DNA of 64,000 nt from Marinobacterium mangrovicola (GCF_004339595.1 NZ_SMFU01000008.1:496001-560000); one strand, 5' to 3'; numbered from the stretch's first letter, positions 38,061 to 47,825 are shown. Notes: a model not told the origin generated them from the sequence alone. Program-made: numbers and translations.

Positions 38061-39422
38061 ATGCGAACTCCTGAACTTCTGTCCCCGGCGGGGACGCTTA
38101 AAAATATGCAATACGCATTCGCCTATGGCGCGGATGCGGTTTATGCCGGTCAGCCGCGTTACAGCCTGCGTGTGCGTAACAACGACTTTACGCACGATAA
38201 CCTGGCCGAAGGGATTCGTATCGCCCATGACCTGGGTAAAAAGTTCTTTGTGGCCAGTAACATCCTGCCGCACAACTCCAAGCTCACCACCTACATGCGC
38301 GATATCGAACCCGTTATCGAGATGGGGCCGGATGCGCTGATCATGTCCGATCCGGGCCTGATCATGATGGTGAAGGACAAGTACCCGGATCTGCCGATCC
38401 ACCTGTCGGTTCAGGCCAACACCATGAACTGGGCGTCGGTTAAGTTCTGGCACCGCAATGGCATTGAGCGCGTGATCCTGTCCCGCGAGCTGTCGCTGGA
38501 AGAGGTGGCCGAGATCCGTGACCGCTGTCCGGAGATGGAGCTGGAAGTGTTCGTGCACGGTTCGCTCTGTATCGCCTACTCAGGCCGTTGCCTGCTGTCC
38601 GGCTACATGAACCACCGCGATCCTAACCAGGGCACCTGCACCAATGCGTGCCGCTGGAAGTACGACGCTCACGAAGCGAAGGAAGACGAGTCTGGTGATG
38701 TGGTGCCGGTCCAGTCCTTCGATCCCGCTGAGCAGGGCGCTTCGACCCATGAGCCGGCCCTCGGTGAAGGCAAACCGTCTGACCAGATCTTTCTGCTGCA
38801 GGAAGAGAACCGTCCGGGCGAGTACATGCCTGCGTTCGAGGATGAGCACGGCACCTACATCATGAACTCCAAGGATCTGCGCGCCATCCAGCACGTACAC
38901 AAGCTGGCCGAGATGGGGGTAGATTCCCTGAAGATCGAAGGCCGCACCAAGTCCCACTATTATGTAGCGCGTACCGCCCAGGCGTACCGCCAGGCGATCG
39001 ACGATGCCGTTGCCGGTAAACCGTTCGATATGGGGCTGATGGATGTACTGGAAAACATGGCGAACCGCGGTTACACCGAAGGTTTCTACCGCCGCCACGT
39101 GCACGACGAGTACCAGAACTACGAAAACGGCAGCTCTGTCGGTGTGCACCAGCAGTTCGTCGGTGAAGTACTGGATCACGATTCCCAGCGCGGTACGCTG
39201 GAGATTGATGTGAAAAACCGCTTTGAGATGGGCGATACGCTGGAGCTGATGACTCCGGCCGGCAACCGTCGCTTCAAGCTGTCCGAGCTCTACAACAAGA
39301 AGGGTGAGGCGGTAGATGCGGCGCCGGGTTCCGGTCACCGTGTGACGATTCCGCTGGATTTCGATACCGATATGCGCCACGCACTGCTGATGCGCGATCT
39401 GCCCAACGCGCCGCAGCGTTAA
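38061..39422 (+). CDS. trhP: TrhP/YegQ-type U32 family tRNA hydroxylation protein
   Basis: A 453-residue U32-peptidase-family protein of the YegQ branch. The start MRTPELLSPAGTLKNM and AYGADAVYAGQPRYSLR, and the Cys cluster GRCLLSGYMNHRDPNQGTCTN, are family hallmarks. TrhP uses prephenate for 5-hydroxyuridine formation at tRNA position 34. An acidic low-complexity insert (about residues 208-260) interrupts the conserved core and is also seen in other members. It follows thpR after 19 bp. Confidence 0.92.
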   Translation: MRTPELLSPAGTLKNMQYAFAYGADAVYAGQPRYSLRVRNNDFTHDNLAEGIRIAHDLGKKFFVASNILPHNSKLTTYMRDIEPVIEMGPDALIMSDPGLIMMVKDKYPDLPIHLSVQANTMNWASVKFWHRNGIERVILSRELSLEEVAEIRDRCPEMELEVFVHGSLCIAYSGRCLLSGYMNHRDPNQGTCTNACRWKYDAHEAKEDESGDVVPVQSFDPAEQGASTHEPALGEGKPSDQIFLLQEENRPGEYMPAFEDEHGTYIMNSKDLRAIQHVHKLAEMGVDSLKIEGRTKSHYYVARTAQAYRQAIDDAVAGKPFDMGLMDVLENMANRGYTEGFYRRHVHDEYQNYENGSSVGVHQQFVGEVLDHDSQRGTLEIDVKNRFEMGDTLELMTPAGNRRFKLSELYNKKGEAVDAAPGSGHRVTIPLDFDTDMRHALLMRDLPNAPQR

Positions 39423-39474
39423 TCGCTGATTAACTGCAGTGCGCTAGTCCGGTTCGCCGGATAATGGCATCATC

Positions 39475-39506
39475 ACGGGAGCCTCTTCAGGCTCCCGTTT
39501 TGTTTT
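39475..39506 (+). terminator. Intrinsic terminator after trhP
   Basis: ACGGGAGCCT, loop CTTC, AGGCTCCCGT followed by TTTGTTTTT. Confidence 0.92.
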
Positions 39507-39527
39507 TGGCGACAGGCAGTTACCGAC

Positions 39528-40394
39528 TTGAGCACCTTATCCTCTTCTCCGCTAGAGAAGTATCAGTTTAAACGCGCCCTGCGCCCCTTCTCCTTTGGCG
39601 TTGCGCTCACTACCTGCCTGATAGGTATTACTGCAGCCTGGCAGCAGGGGCTGCTTATCCCGCTGAATGCGGTGTTGGTATTGGTCGGCGGACTGCTGCT
39701 ACAGGCGGGTGTGAACCTTATTAACGATTACTCCGATATCGCCGAGCTCGGTGACTCAGCGCAGGAAAAAGCCAGCGTGATCGCCATCCGGCGTAACTTT
39801 CGCATCGGTCTGCTCTGTTTCGCCGCGGCCACGCCATTGGGGCTGTATCTGGTGTTTGACCGCTCCATGGCGCTGCTGGGACTGTTCCTGGTGGGTCTGA
39901 TCGGGGCTCTGGGGTATACGCTGCGGCCACTGAATTACAAGGCGAGGGGCCTGGCGGTGCTGCTGGTGTTCTGGCTGATGGGCGTGTTCATGGTGGTTGG
40001 CAGTTACGTTGCCGTAGGTGGCACGCTCAATGCTCTGATCCTGGCGCAGTCGGTGCCGATCAGTCTGCTGGTATCGCTGTTGCTGCTCAGTAATGAGTTA
40101 CGCGATTATGAGAGCGACAAGGGGCAGGGGCTGAAGACACTGACGGTGCGTGCCGGATACGAGCGCGCGCGAGGGCTCTACCTGGCGCTGCTGGTGCTTA
40201 CGCCGCTGAGTACACTGCTGCTTTGGGGGATGGATATGATTCCTGCGCCCTGGCCACTGCTGGCGGCCCTGCCGTTTATGCTGATGCCGCTGCGTTATCT
40301 GAATCGTCCGCCGGAAGAGCGGCGCCCGTTGCCGCCTGCTACCGGGCGTCTGGTGATGATTTTCGGTTTACTGTTTTGCGTGACCCTCGGCTAG
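39528..40394 (+). CDS. UbiA/MenA-family prenyltransferase
   Basis: A 288-residue integral membrane prenyltransferase with about nine helices. The two aspartate motifs are visible: NLINDYSDIAELGD (residues about 64-77) and NELRDYESDKGQGLKTL (about 187-203). Their spacing and the DYESDKGQG form resemble MenA (1,4-dihydroxy-2-naphthoate prenyltransferase), yet menaquinone genes are not in view, so the aromatic substrate is uncertain. The start is TTG in the visible frame; no better Met exists before the motif. Confidence 0.82.
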   Translation: MSTLSSSPLEKYQFKRALRPFSFGVALTTCLIGITAAWQQGLLIPLNAVLVLVGGLLLQAGVNLINDYSDIAELGDSAQEKASVIAIRRNFRIGLLCFAAATPLGLYLVFDRSMALLGLFLVGLIGALGYTLRPLNYKARGLAVLLVFWLMGVFMVVGSYVAVGGTLNALILAQSVPISLLVSLLLLSNELRDYESDKGQGLKTLTVRAGYERARGLYLALLVLTPLSTLLLWGMDMIPAPWPLLAALPFMLMPLRYLNRPPEERRPLPPATGRLVMIFGLLFCVTLG

Positions 40395-40570
40395 ATCTGT
40401 AGCCTGGCCTACACCGTTAGTCGCACAAGCCGCACCATCGTTGCGACATCTGGTGTATAATCCTGCGCCATCCGAGGGGTGCCAGCGAGTCTGTCAAAGC
40501 TTGAATAGCGCCCTGATCCAAACCAGAGCCACTATCGATTAATGGCCCCAGCCTGAATGGAGAGTCACGA

Positions 40571-42076
40571 ATGAGCGTTATTCGCCAGGATGATTTCATC
40601 AGCAGCGTTGCCGATGCGTTGCAGTTCATCTCCTACTACCACCCGATCGATTTTATCCAGGGTGTGCATGAAGCCTATCTGAAGGAGGAGAACCCGGCGG
40701 CCAAGGACGCCATGGCGCAGATCCTGATCAACTCCCGCATGTGTGCCGAAGGCAAGCGCCCGATCTGCCAGGATACCGGTATCGTGACCGTCTTCCTGAA
40801 GGTCGGCATGAACGTGCAGTGGGATGCGAAGATGTCCGTGACCGATATGGTCAATGAAGGTGTGCGTCAGGCTTACATGCACCCGGACAACGTGCTGCGC
40901 GCCTCCATCCTGGCTGATCCGGCCGGCAAGCGTCAGAACACCAAGGACAACACCCCGGCGGTTATCCACTACGAGATCGTAGAGGGTGACGAGGTTGAGG
41001 TTCACGTGGCGGCCAAAGGTGGCGGCTCCGAGAACAAGTCCAAGATGGTGATGCTGAACCCGTCCGACAGCATTGTCGACTGGATCGTCAAAACCGTACC
41101 GACCATGGGCGCTGGCTGGTGCCCGCCGGGTATGCTCGGCATCGGTATCGGCGGTACCGCCGAGAAAGCCGCGGTCATGGCGAAAGAGTCCCTGATGGAC
41201 CCGATCGATATCCACGAGCTGCGTGAGCGCGGCCCGCAGAACCGCGTTGAAGAGCTGCGTCTGGAGATCATGGATGCGGTCAACGCACTGGGCATCGGTG
41301 CTCAGGGCCTGGGCGGTCTGACCACTATCCTTGATGTGAAAATCATGGATTACCCGACTCACGCAGCGTCTCTGCCGGTCTGCATGATCCCGAACTGTGC
41401 AGCGACCCGTCACACCCACTTCAAGCTTAACGGCAACGGCCCGGCCGTACTGACGCCGCCGAGCCTGGAAGAGTGGCCGGAAGTGACCTTCGAGGTGGGT
41501 TCCAACACCCGTCGCGTCAACCTGGACGAGATCACCCCGGAAGCGGTTAAAGAGTGGAAGGTCGGCGAAACCATCCTGCTCAACGGCAAAATGCTCACCG
41601 GTCGCGACGCGGCGCACAAGCGCATGGTCGAGATGCTCAACAACGGTGAAGAGCTGCCGGTGGACCTGAAAGGTCGCTTTATCTACTACGTGGGCCCGGT
41701 TGATCCGGTCCGTGACGAAGTGGTTGGCCCGGCAGGACCTACCACCTCTACCCGTATGGATAAGTTCACCCGTCAGATCCTGGAAAGCACTGGCCTGCTG
41801 GGCATGATCGGTAAATCCGAGCGTGGTCCGGTCGCCATCGACGCGATCAAGGATAACCAGGCGGTTTACCTGATGGCTGTGGGTGGCGCTGCATACCTGG
41901 TCTCCAAAGCGATCACCGGCTCCAAGGTGCTGGCGTTCCCGGAAATGGGTATGGAAGCGATCTACGAGTTCGAAGTGAAGGATATGCCGGTCACCGTCGC
42001 GGTAGATACCTCTGGCGAGTCAGTTCACACCACTGGCCCGGCCAAGTGGAAGGACATCATCGCGCACAGCGCCTGA
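40571..42076 (+). CDS. Class I fumarate hydratase (4Fe-4S)
   Basis: A 501-residue iron-sulfur fumarase of the FumA/FumB class, converting fumarate to malate in the citric acid cycle. N-terminal alpha part and C-terminal beta part are fused. Cluster cysteines are likely those in RPICQDTG, in GAGWCPPGM and in MIPNCAATRHTHF. The TRHTHF and DYPTHAASLP stretches are family markers. A 176-bp leader with TATAAT at 40456-40461 precedes it. Confidence 0.93.
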   Translation: MSVIRQDDFISSVADALQFISYYHPIDFIQGVHEAYLKEENPAAKDAMAQILINSRMCAEGKRPICQDTGIVTVFLKVGMNVQWDAKMSVTDMVNEGVRQAYMHPDNVLRASILADPAGKRQNTKDNTPAVIHYEIVEGDEVEVHVAAKGGGSENKSKMVMLNPSDSIVDWIVKTVPTMGAGWCPPGMLGIGIGGTAEKAAVMAKESLMDPIDIHELRERGPQNRVEELRLEIMDAVNALGIGAQGLGGLTTILDVKIMDYPTHAASLPVCMIPNCAATRHTHFKLNGNGPAVLTPPSLEEWPEVTFEVGSNTRRVNLDEITPEAVKEWKVGETILLNGKMLTGRDAAHKRMVEMLNNGEELPVDLKGRFIYYVGPVDPVRDEVVGPAGPTTSTRMDKFTRQILESTGLLGMIGKSERGPVAIDAIKDNQAVYLMAVGGAAYLVSKAITGSKVLAFPEMGMEAIYEFEVKDMPVTVAVDTSGESVHTTGPAKWKDIIAHSA

Positions 42077-42100
42077 TAAACCCTCTCCGCTTCATGACAA

Positions 42101-42123
42101 ACCCCGGCCTCGGCCGGGGTTTT
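42101..42123 (+). terminator. Intrinsic terminator after fumarase
   Basis: ACCCCGGC, loop CTCG, GCCGGGGT then TTT. Confidence 0.9.
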
Positions 42124-42266
42124 GCGTTTCTGGCAACTGGCTGCTGGCCGGAGTTTGTTGACCCTTATCAAAGGAGACCTGCAAACAGTACTCAAGTACT
42201 AAAGAGACCTGATTCCGGCGGGGCATATAGTGGGGCTATCCGTTAACTGGCCTCACGAGGTGTGCC

Positions 42267-42653
42267 ATGAATATTCGTTGGATAGCCGTACTGTCTTTCA
42301 GTGCTCTAATGACCTCACCTACGCTATACGCCGAAGGCAGCGATCAGGAAGCGATGGCAGCGGCGGGTGCCGCCGTGTTTCATCAGTGCGAAGCCTGTCA
42401 CACGCTGGACCCGGCAAAGAACGGCTTTGGGCCTGATCTGCACGGCGTGGTTGGGCGTGAAGCAGGCACTGTGCCGCGTTTTGCCTACTCCGATGCGCTG
42501 AAAAACTCCGGTCTGACCTGGAGCGAAGAAAACCTGCGTAAGTGGGTCGCTGACAATGAGGCGCTGGTGCCGGGTACACGTATGCGGCATGTCTCTGTGA
42601 CCGACCCGGTAGAGCAGGACTACCTGATCGCATTTCTGAAATCGCTTAACTGA
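42267..42653 (+). CDS. Class I periplasmic cytochrome c
   Basis: A 128-residue small cytochrome: signal peptide (about residues 1-22), heme motif CEACH (Cys41, Cys44, His45) and a likely axial ligand Met106 in PGTRMRHV. It resembles cytochrome c2/c550-type electron carriers. It stands alone between terminator-bounded neighbours. Confidence 0.92.
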   Translation: MNIRWIAVLSFSALMTSPTLYAEGSDQEAMAAAGAAVFHQCEACHTLDPAKNGFGPDLHGVVGREAGTVPRFAYSDALKNSGLTWSEENLRKWVADNEALVPGTRMRHVSVTDPVEQDYLIAFLKSLN

Positions 42654-42668
42654 TCGGTTCGCAGGCTT

Positions 42669-42689
42669 AGGGCTCTTAAGCGGAGCCCT
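42669..42689 (+). terminator. Hairpin after the cytochrome c gene
   Basis: AGGGCTC / GAGCCCT with a 7-base loop, 16 bp after the cytochrome c stop. No T-run follows, so it may act as an mRNA 3' end rather than an efficient terminator. Confidence 0.5.
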
Positions 42690-43043
42690 GGCCGCTATGC
42701 TCGAGCCTATGCCGGGTTTAACGTCCCGCTTTACGCGCCCGCTTATAGAGCAAAGTCTGGCCGGGCTAACCGATATGGCGCGATAAAGTGCCATTTAAAG
42801 GCATGATTTTTAGTTGATTATTCATCTAATGTAGTTGTTGTTTCTATATTTAAGATATTGAAATAAAAGAACTATCACCCCTTGCTTCTTTGTTCTGGCG
42901 CGACATTTGCTTTGTGGGTAAGTGCGTTTTCTGCGCTGGTAAAGTGCTGGTGCAGGATTTCGCTTTAACTGAACCCCGCAGATCCTGTCTTCAGCCCGAC
43001 AGGTTTTATCCACGGGGAACGCCTTATCCGGGGATAGTTTCCG
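42690..43043. promoter_or_regulatory. AT-rich non-coding region before the AraC gene
   Basis: About 350 bp with no plausible gene. The middle (about 42795-42880) is markedly AT-rich compared with the rest of the window and probably holds the promoter of the AraC regulator. A TTATCCACG at 43006-43014 region resembles a DnaA box with one mismatch but is single and is not taken as an origin. Confidence 0.45.
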
Positions 43044-44033
43044 ATGCTGCAGCCACATCCGCTTTCGAACCATAACCTGTTCGCCTCTCACAACCTGGAG
43101 GAAACCTGCCATCGAATTGGTGACTTTCTATGGCCCCACAGCATGCAGGTGCTCAGTGGCGGCGATAGTGTCACGACGCGTCTGGACGGTATCCGGCTGG
43201 ATAGTGTCGAGCTGTTCTGTCTGGAATACGGTGCCGAGGTGCAGCTTGAGCCCGGCGAGATTAACGACTTTTATCTGGTGCAGACGACGCTTTCGGGCAC
43301 GGGGTTAGTGGTTAACGGTAATCGACGGGCGAACACTGCGGCGGGTATGACCACCGTGGTTTCACCCAGCGAACCGACGACGACGCGGATGGATGCCAGT
43401 TGCCGGCGACTGATTTTGCGGGTACGCCGCGATCTGGTGGAAAACCGGCTTTCGCGCCTGCTCAACCGGGAGATGAAAGCGCCGCTGCTGTTTGATCTGG
43501 AACTGTCCCACGAGAGCGAAACGGGGGCTGCCTGGCTGCGTACGCTGGATTACCTCTGTCAGCAGTATCAGTGCCATGACGCCAGCCTGGGCAGTGATCC
43601 TATCCGCCACCAGTTTGCCGAACTATTGATCGCTCAGCTGATCAATACCCAGCCTCATAACTACTCCGACCAGCTGCGACAGAGCGCTCCGGTAGCCCTG
43701 CCTTGCCATGTGCGCAGGGCAAGGGACTTCATCGATGCCAACCTGGGCGATACGCTGATGCTCGCTGATCTGGCAGATATCGTCGGCGTCTCCGCGCGTA
43801 CTCTGCAGAATGGATTCCAGCGTTTTCTCGAACTTTCGCCCTCCGAGTATATCCGCGAGCAGCGGCTGCAGCGGGCGCATCTGGAGTTGAAACGGGCCGA
43901 CCCTGCCAGTGCAAAGGTCACCGATATCCTGCTGAGTGTGGGAATAGGTAACCAGGGACGCTTCGCGCAGATCTACAAACGTCGCTACGGTTGCCTGCCT
44001 TCGCAGACGCTCAGCGGTGCCGAATATCCCTGA
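43044..44033 (+). CDS. AraC-family regulator with cupin-like sensing domain
   Basis: A 329-residue protein. The N-terminal part (about 1-210) resembles AraC_binding_2 sensing domains such as FeaR/XylS types (FYLVQTTLSGTGLVVNG), and the C-terminal 100 residues are the double HTH (RARDFIDANLGDTLMLADLADIVGVSARTLQ and later DILLSVGIGNQGRFAQIYKRRYG). It lies 150 bp upstream of and in the same direction as the MFS gene, so it likely controls that and the following dehydrogenase genes. Confidence 0.88.
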   Translation: MLQPHPLSNHNLFASHNLEETCHRIGDFLWPHSMQVLSGGDSVTTRLDGIRLDSVELFCLEYGAEVQLEPGEINDFYLVQTTLSGTGLVVNGNRRANTAAGMTTVVSPSEPTTTRMDASCRRLILRVRRDLVENRLSRLLNREMKAPLLFDLELSHESETGAAWLRTLDYLCQQYQCHDASLGSDPIRHQFAELLIAQLINTQPHNYSDQLRQSAPVALPCHVRRARDFIDANLGDTLMLADLADIVGVSARTLQNGFQRFLELSPSEYIREQRLQRAHLELKRADPASAKVTDILLSVGIGNQGRFAQIYKRRYGCLPSQTLSGAEYP

Positions 44034-44183
44034 TGCGCAACATCCTTGGATAACACCTGAGGTTGTTTCCTTAAACGTACAATGGCTGCAGCTTAAGGAT
44101 AGCGGGCGCAGTCAGCGTTTACTTAGGATGATTTTCAGCCCCTGCAAATTTCACGGGAATTAAATCATTCGTAGGAGAAACGC

Positions 44184-45521
44184 ATGTTAGCTGCAAAAGC
44201 TGAACTTAATCAGGAAAGGGCGGTGGAGCGCAAAACGCTTTACCCCTGGTACATCGTTGCGCTCTGTACACTGGGTTATGTGTTTTCATTTCTCGATCGC
44301 CAGGTGATTACCCTGTTGATCGAACCGATCAAGGCGGATCTGCAGATCACCGATACGCAGTTCAGCCTGGTCACCGGCCTCGCCTTTGCACTGTTCTACG
44401 CCTTCATGGGACTGCCGATCGCGCGTTGGGCCGATACCCGCTCACGCCCGATGATCATCGCCTGCGGCATTTTTGTCTGGAGCCTGGCGACCGCGGTCTG
44501 CGGCCTGGCGAAATCCTTCGGTCAGCTGTTTTTTGCGCGTATGGCGGTGGGTTGCGGTGAGGCTGCACTTTCTCCGGCGGCCTATTCGATGATTACCGAT
44601 GCGTTTCCCAAGCACCGCGTGGGGATGGCGCTGGGTGTCTACTCTTCAGGATCATTCCTTGGCGCGGCGCTGGCCTTCATTATCGGTGGTGCGGCGATCG
44701 AATATATCTCCAGCCTTGGTGAGGTCTCTCTGCCTGTTGTCGGTGTGATGAAGCCTTGGCAGCTGACCTTCTGGATCGTCGGTCTGCCGGGTGTGCTGCT
44801 GGCGCTGATGTTTGCGATCACCGTGAAAGATCCCGAGCGTAAAGGTGAAGTGCGCGCCAAGGGCTATACCCTGGGTGAAGTGGGCGCTTACATGAAAGCG
44901 AACCTCGGTACCTTCGCTTCCATTTACGTCGGCTTCTCGCTGCTGGCGCTGACGCTGTATGCGCTGATGTCCTGGGGCCCGGCTTACCTGCTGCGCAACT
45001 ATGAGCTGAGCATGAGCCAGGTGGGTGTCTACCTCGGCGTCGTGGCGCTGGTGGCCAATGCCTCCGGCGTGCTGACCAGCGGCTGGCTGGTGGACTTCTT
45101 CACTCGCAAGGGTCATGACGATGCGGCGATGCGTGCCGGCATGGTCGGGGGCCTGGGGGTGATCATTCCCGCGCTGATCTTCCCGTTCGTGGATTCTCTT
45201 CTGGGTACGCTCTGCGTCTATGCGCTGACGATGTATTTTGCCAGCTTCCCGATGGCGACTTCGGCCGCTGCGCTGCAGAACATCGCACCCAACCAGATGC
45301 GCGCTCAGGTGACCGCGCTGTTCTTTGTCGGCATGAATATGCTGGGTATCACCTGCGGCTCCACGCTGGTGGCGCTGTTGACCGATTACGTGTTTGAAGA
45401 CCCGGCAGCAGTGGGTCACTCCATGTCGGTGGTGGCGGCCGGTTCCGCCATGCTGGCGGCGTTCTGTCTGCGTACTGGGCTTAAGCACTGCCGTGGCACC
45501 ATCGCCTCGCTGGTAGACTGA
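44184..45521 (+). CDS. MFS transporter of the Spinster-like family
   Basis: A 445-residue major facilitator with 12 predicted helices, the first with RQVITLLIEPIKADL and the conserved loop ADTRSRPMIIACGIFVWS. The Spinster-like group contains exporters/importers of organic acids or sugars. An AGGAGAA precedes the ATG. It is flanked by the AraC regulator and the opine-dehydrogenase-like gene but is followed by a strong terminator, so it is its own transcript. Confidence 0.85.
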   Translation: MLAAKAELNQERAVERKTLYPWYIVALCTLGYVFSFLDRQVITLLIEPIKADLQITDTQFSLVTGLAFALFYAFMGLPIARWADTRSRPMIIACGIFVWSLATAVCGLAKSFGQLFFARMAVGCGEAALSPAAYSMITDAFPKHRVGMALGVYSSGSFLGAALAFIIGGAAIEYISSLGEVSLPVVGVMKPWQLTFWIVGLPGVLLALMFAITVKDPERKGEVRAKGYTLGEVGAYMKANLGTFASIYVGFSLLALTLYALMSWGPAYLLRNYELSMSQVGVYLGVVALVANASGVLTSGWLVDFFTRKGHDDAAMRAGMVGGLGVIIPALIFPFVDSLLGTLCVYALTMYFASFPMATSAAALQNIAPNQMRAQVTALFFVGMNMLGITCGSTLVALLTDYVFEDPAAVGHSMSVVAAGSAMLAAFCLRTGLKHCRGTIASLVD

Positions 45522-45556
45522 TATCTGTCGAAAACAATAAATAGATCAATAGATTG

Positions 45557-45590
45557 CAAAAAGCCCGGGAAGCAATTTCCGGGCTTTTTT
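45557..45590 (+). terminator. Intrinsic terminator after the MFS gene
   Basis: AAAAGCCCGGGAA, small loop, TTTCCGGGCTTTTTT. Confidence 0.92.
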
Positions 45591-45732
45591 GCATCTCTGC
45601 AGGAAAGCTGCGTCAGGCGAATATTGGCTACGCGATCTGCATATCGGTAGCTCTACCAAGGTGAGAATCTGGAAGGGTCTGGCGCTGCCGCTGTTAATGC
45701 GGGCGCAACTCTTTAGCGATTGGAGAAACAGT

Positions 45733-46818
45733 ATGGAAATTGCAGTACTCGGTGGTGGTCATGGTTGTTACGCGGCAGCGGCAGAGTTGTCGGAGAAAGG
45801 TCATCGGGTGCGTTTCTGGCGCAGAGATGCCGATGCACTGGCGCCGGTATTGGAGTCCGGCTCTATCGAAGTGAAGGACTTTCGCGGTACACGCGATGTG
45901 GCGATCGCTCTGCCGACATCCTCTCTAGAAGAGGCTGTCAAAGGCGCTGAGCTGATCGTTATTCCGCTGCCATCCACCACTCATATGGATCTGTCGAAAG
46001 AGCTGGCGCCTTTGCTGAGCGATGGTCAGGTGCTGTTTTTCCCGCCGGGCACCTTCGGTAGCTACATCTTTGCCAAGGCTGTGAAAGAAGCCGGCAACCC
46101 GGCCGACGTCTCCTTTGCGGAAACCGGCACTCTGCCGTACCTGGCGCGCAAGCACGGTCCCCGTGAGGTGGTGTGCAGCGGCTACGCCACGCGTCTGCCC
46201 ACCGGCGTATTCCCGGCACGCAATTCAGAACATGCGTTCGCCGTGATCCGCGCAGCCTACCCCTCCATCGAAGAGATCGAAGATGGCCTCAGCGGCGCAC
46301 TGATGAACGCCGGCGGCATCATCCATCCGCCGCTGATCCTGATGAACGCCGGCCCCCTGGAGCACTTTGATGCCTGGGATATCCACAATGAGGGGACTCA
46401 GCCGTCGATCCGCCGCGTTACCGATGCGCTGGACGCTGAGCGTATCGCGCTGCGCGAAGCCCTGGGCTACAAGGCGCCGCATTTCCCGCTGGCCGACCAC
46501 TACAGCAAGGATGGCGACGAGTGGATGTACGGTCGCTCGGCGCATGAAAAGCTAACCGACAGCGGTGACTGGCGTGAAAAGATCGATCTGCAGAGTCACC
46601 GCTATATGGTCGAAGATACCGCGCTGGGTCTCTCGCTGCTGGTCTCCATCGGTCGCTGGAGCGGCACACCCACGCCGATCGCGGCGGGCCTGCTGGCTAT
46701 GGCATCTGCTATTACCGGGCGTGATCTCTATGGCGAAGGCCGTACGCTGGAAAACCTGGGTCTGAGCGAGCTGAACCGATCTCAGATGGAGCAGCTGCTG
46801 TTCCGGGGGATCGAGTGA
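45733..46818 (+). CDS. NAD/NADP octopine/nopaline dehydrogenase-family protein
   Basis: A 361-residue protein with an N-terminal Rossmann domain (AVLGGGHGCYAAAAELSEKGH, residues about 4-24) and a C-terminal opine dehydrogenase domain with GIIHPPLILMNAG (catalytic His) and RYMVEDTALGL (catalytic Asp). Opine dehydrogenases join or split amino acids and keto acids. Its start is at MEIAVLGG, with GGAGAAA 7 bp upstream; further upstream sequence is leader. It overlaps the next dehydrogenase by one base. Confidence 0.85.
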   Translation: MEIAVLGGGHGCYAAAAELSEKGHRVRFWRRDADALAPVLESGSIEVKDFRGTRDVAIALPTSSLEEAVKGAELIVIPLPSTTHMDLSKELAPLLSDGQVLFFPPGTFGSYIFAKAVKEAGNPADVSFAETGTLPYLARKHGPREVVCSGYATRLPTGVFPARNSEHAFAVIRAAYPSIEEIEDGLSGALMNAGGIIHPPLILMNAGPLEHFDAWDIHNEGTQPSIRRVTDALDAERIALREALGYKAPHFPLADHYSKDGDEWMYGRSAHEKLTDSGDWREKIDLQSHRYMVEDTALGLSLLVSIGRWSGTPTPIAAGLLAMASAITGRDLYGEGRTLENLGLSELNRSQMEQLLFRGIE

Positions 46819-47813
46819 TGAGCCAGGTGTTACCGTGTGTCGCGGCGGTCGGCGCCGGCCGAATGGGGCGGGGTATTGCGCTGAACTACGCCTTTGCCGG
46901 CCTGTCGGTCTGTCTGGTTGACCTGAAACCGCGCAGCGAAGAGCAGCTGGCGCAGCTGCAAGACTCTGCGTTGACGGAGATTCGCCAGGATCTGGAATTT
47001 ATGGCTCGCCTGGGTCTGCTGGAAGGTTCCAAGGTTGAGTCTGTGCTGGCCCGCGTGGAATTCGCCGGTCAGCAGCAGGCAGCCGATGCCCTGGCTAAAG
47101 CGGGTCTTATTTACGAGGCGGTGCCGGAGAAGATGGAGGCCAAGCGGGAGGCTTTCGCGGAGATCTGCCGCCATGCTCCGGAAGATGCAGTGATTGCATC
47201 GACCACCTCTACGTTCCTGGTAACCGATCTGGCAGCGCTGGTTACGCATCCGGAGCGCTTCCTTAATGCGCACTGGCTGAACCCGGCTCACCTGATGCCG
47301 CTGGTGGAGGTCAGCCGTGGCGATCAGACCGCTGAAGCGACGGTGGAGTGGCTGAAGCAGAACCTGAAACAGGTCGGCAAGGTGCCGGTGGTGTGCAGCG
47401 CCTCACCTGGCTATATCGTGCCCCGGATCCAGGCGCTGGCGATGAACGAAGCCGCGCGTCTGGTGGAGGAGGGCGTCGCCAGTGCCGAGGATGTGGATAC
47501 GGCGGTGCGGGTGGGCTTTGGTCCCCGCTTTGCGGTGCTGGGCCTGCTGGAGTTTATCGACTGGGGGGGCGGTGACATCCTCTACTATGCCTCGAACTAC
47601 ATGCGGGAAACGCTGGATGAGCGTTTTGCACCGCCGCAAGTGATCGCTAGCAATATGGAGCAGAATCGTCGTGGCATCCGTGATGGCGAAGGCTTTTATA
47701 ACTACCAGAATGCGGATCTGGACAGTTATCGCCAACGTCGCCTCAGCGATTTCGCAGGTCTCCTGGCCAGCAGGGAACTGCTGCCGAGCGAGGGGATGGC
47801 GCTGAAAGACTAA
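46818..47813 (+). CDS. 3-hydroxyacyl-CoA dehydrogenase-family protein
   Basis: A 331-residue protein with GAGRMGRGIALNYAF (NAD-binding, about residues 12-26) and the family catalytic region (NAHWLNPAHLMPLVEVSRG). It resembles short beta-hydroxyacyl-CoA and lambda-crystallin/L-carnitine dehydrogenases, so the substrate may be a free beta-hydroxy acid rather than a CoA ester. The ATG overlaps the previous TGA (TGATG); a GTG 3 bp earlier is also possible. The pair is likely a two-step catabolic unit whose substrate is unknown. Confidence 0.82.
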   Translation: MSQVLPCVAAVGAGRMGRGIALNYAFAGLSVCLVDLKPRSEEQLAQLQDSALTEIRQDLEFMARLGLLEGSKVESVLARVEFAGQQQAADALAKAGLIYEAVPEKMEAKREAFAEICRHAPEDAVIASTTSTFLVTDLAALVTHPERFLNAHWLNPAHLMPLVEVSRGDQTAEATVEWLKQNLKQVGKVPVVCSASPGYIVPRIQALAMNEAARLVEEGVASAEDVDTAVRVGFGPRFAVLGLLEFIDWGGGDILYYASNYMRETLDERFAPPQVIASNMEQNRRGIRDGEGFYNYQNADLDSYRQRRLSDFAGLLASRELLPSEGMALKD

Positions 47814-47825
47814 CCTCGAACCCAG

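Noticed and set aside
43004-43016. DnaA-box-like TTATCCACG upstream of the AraC gene
   Set aside because: Single copy with a mismatch, no cluster, no nearby replication genes; not evidence for an origin.
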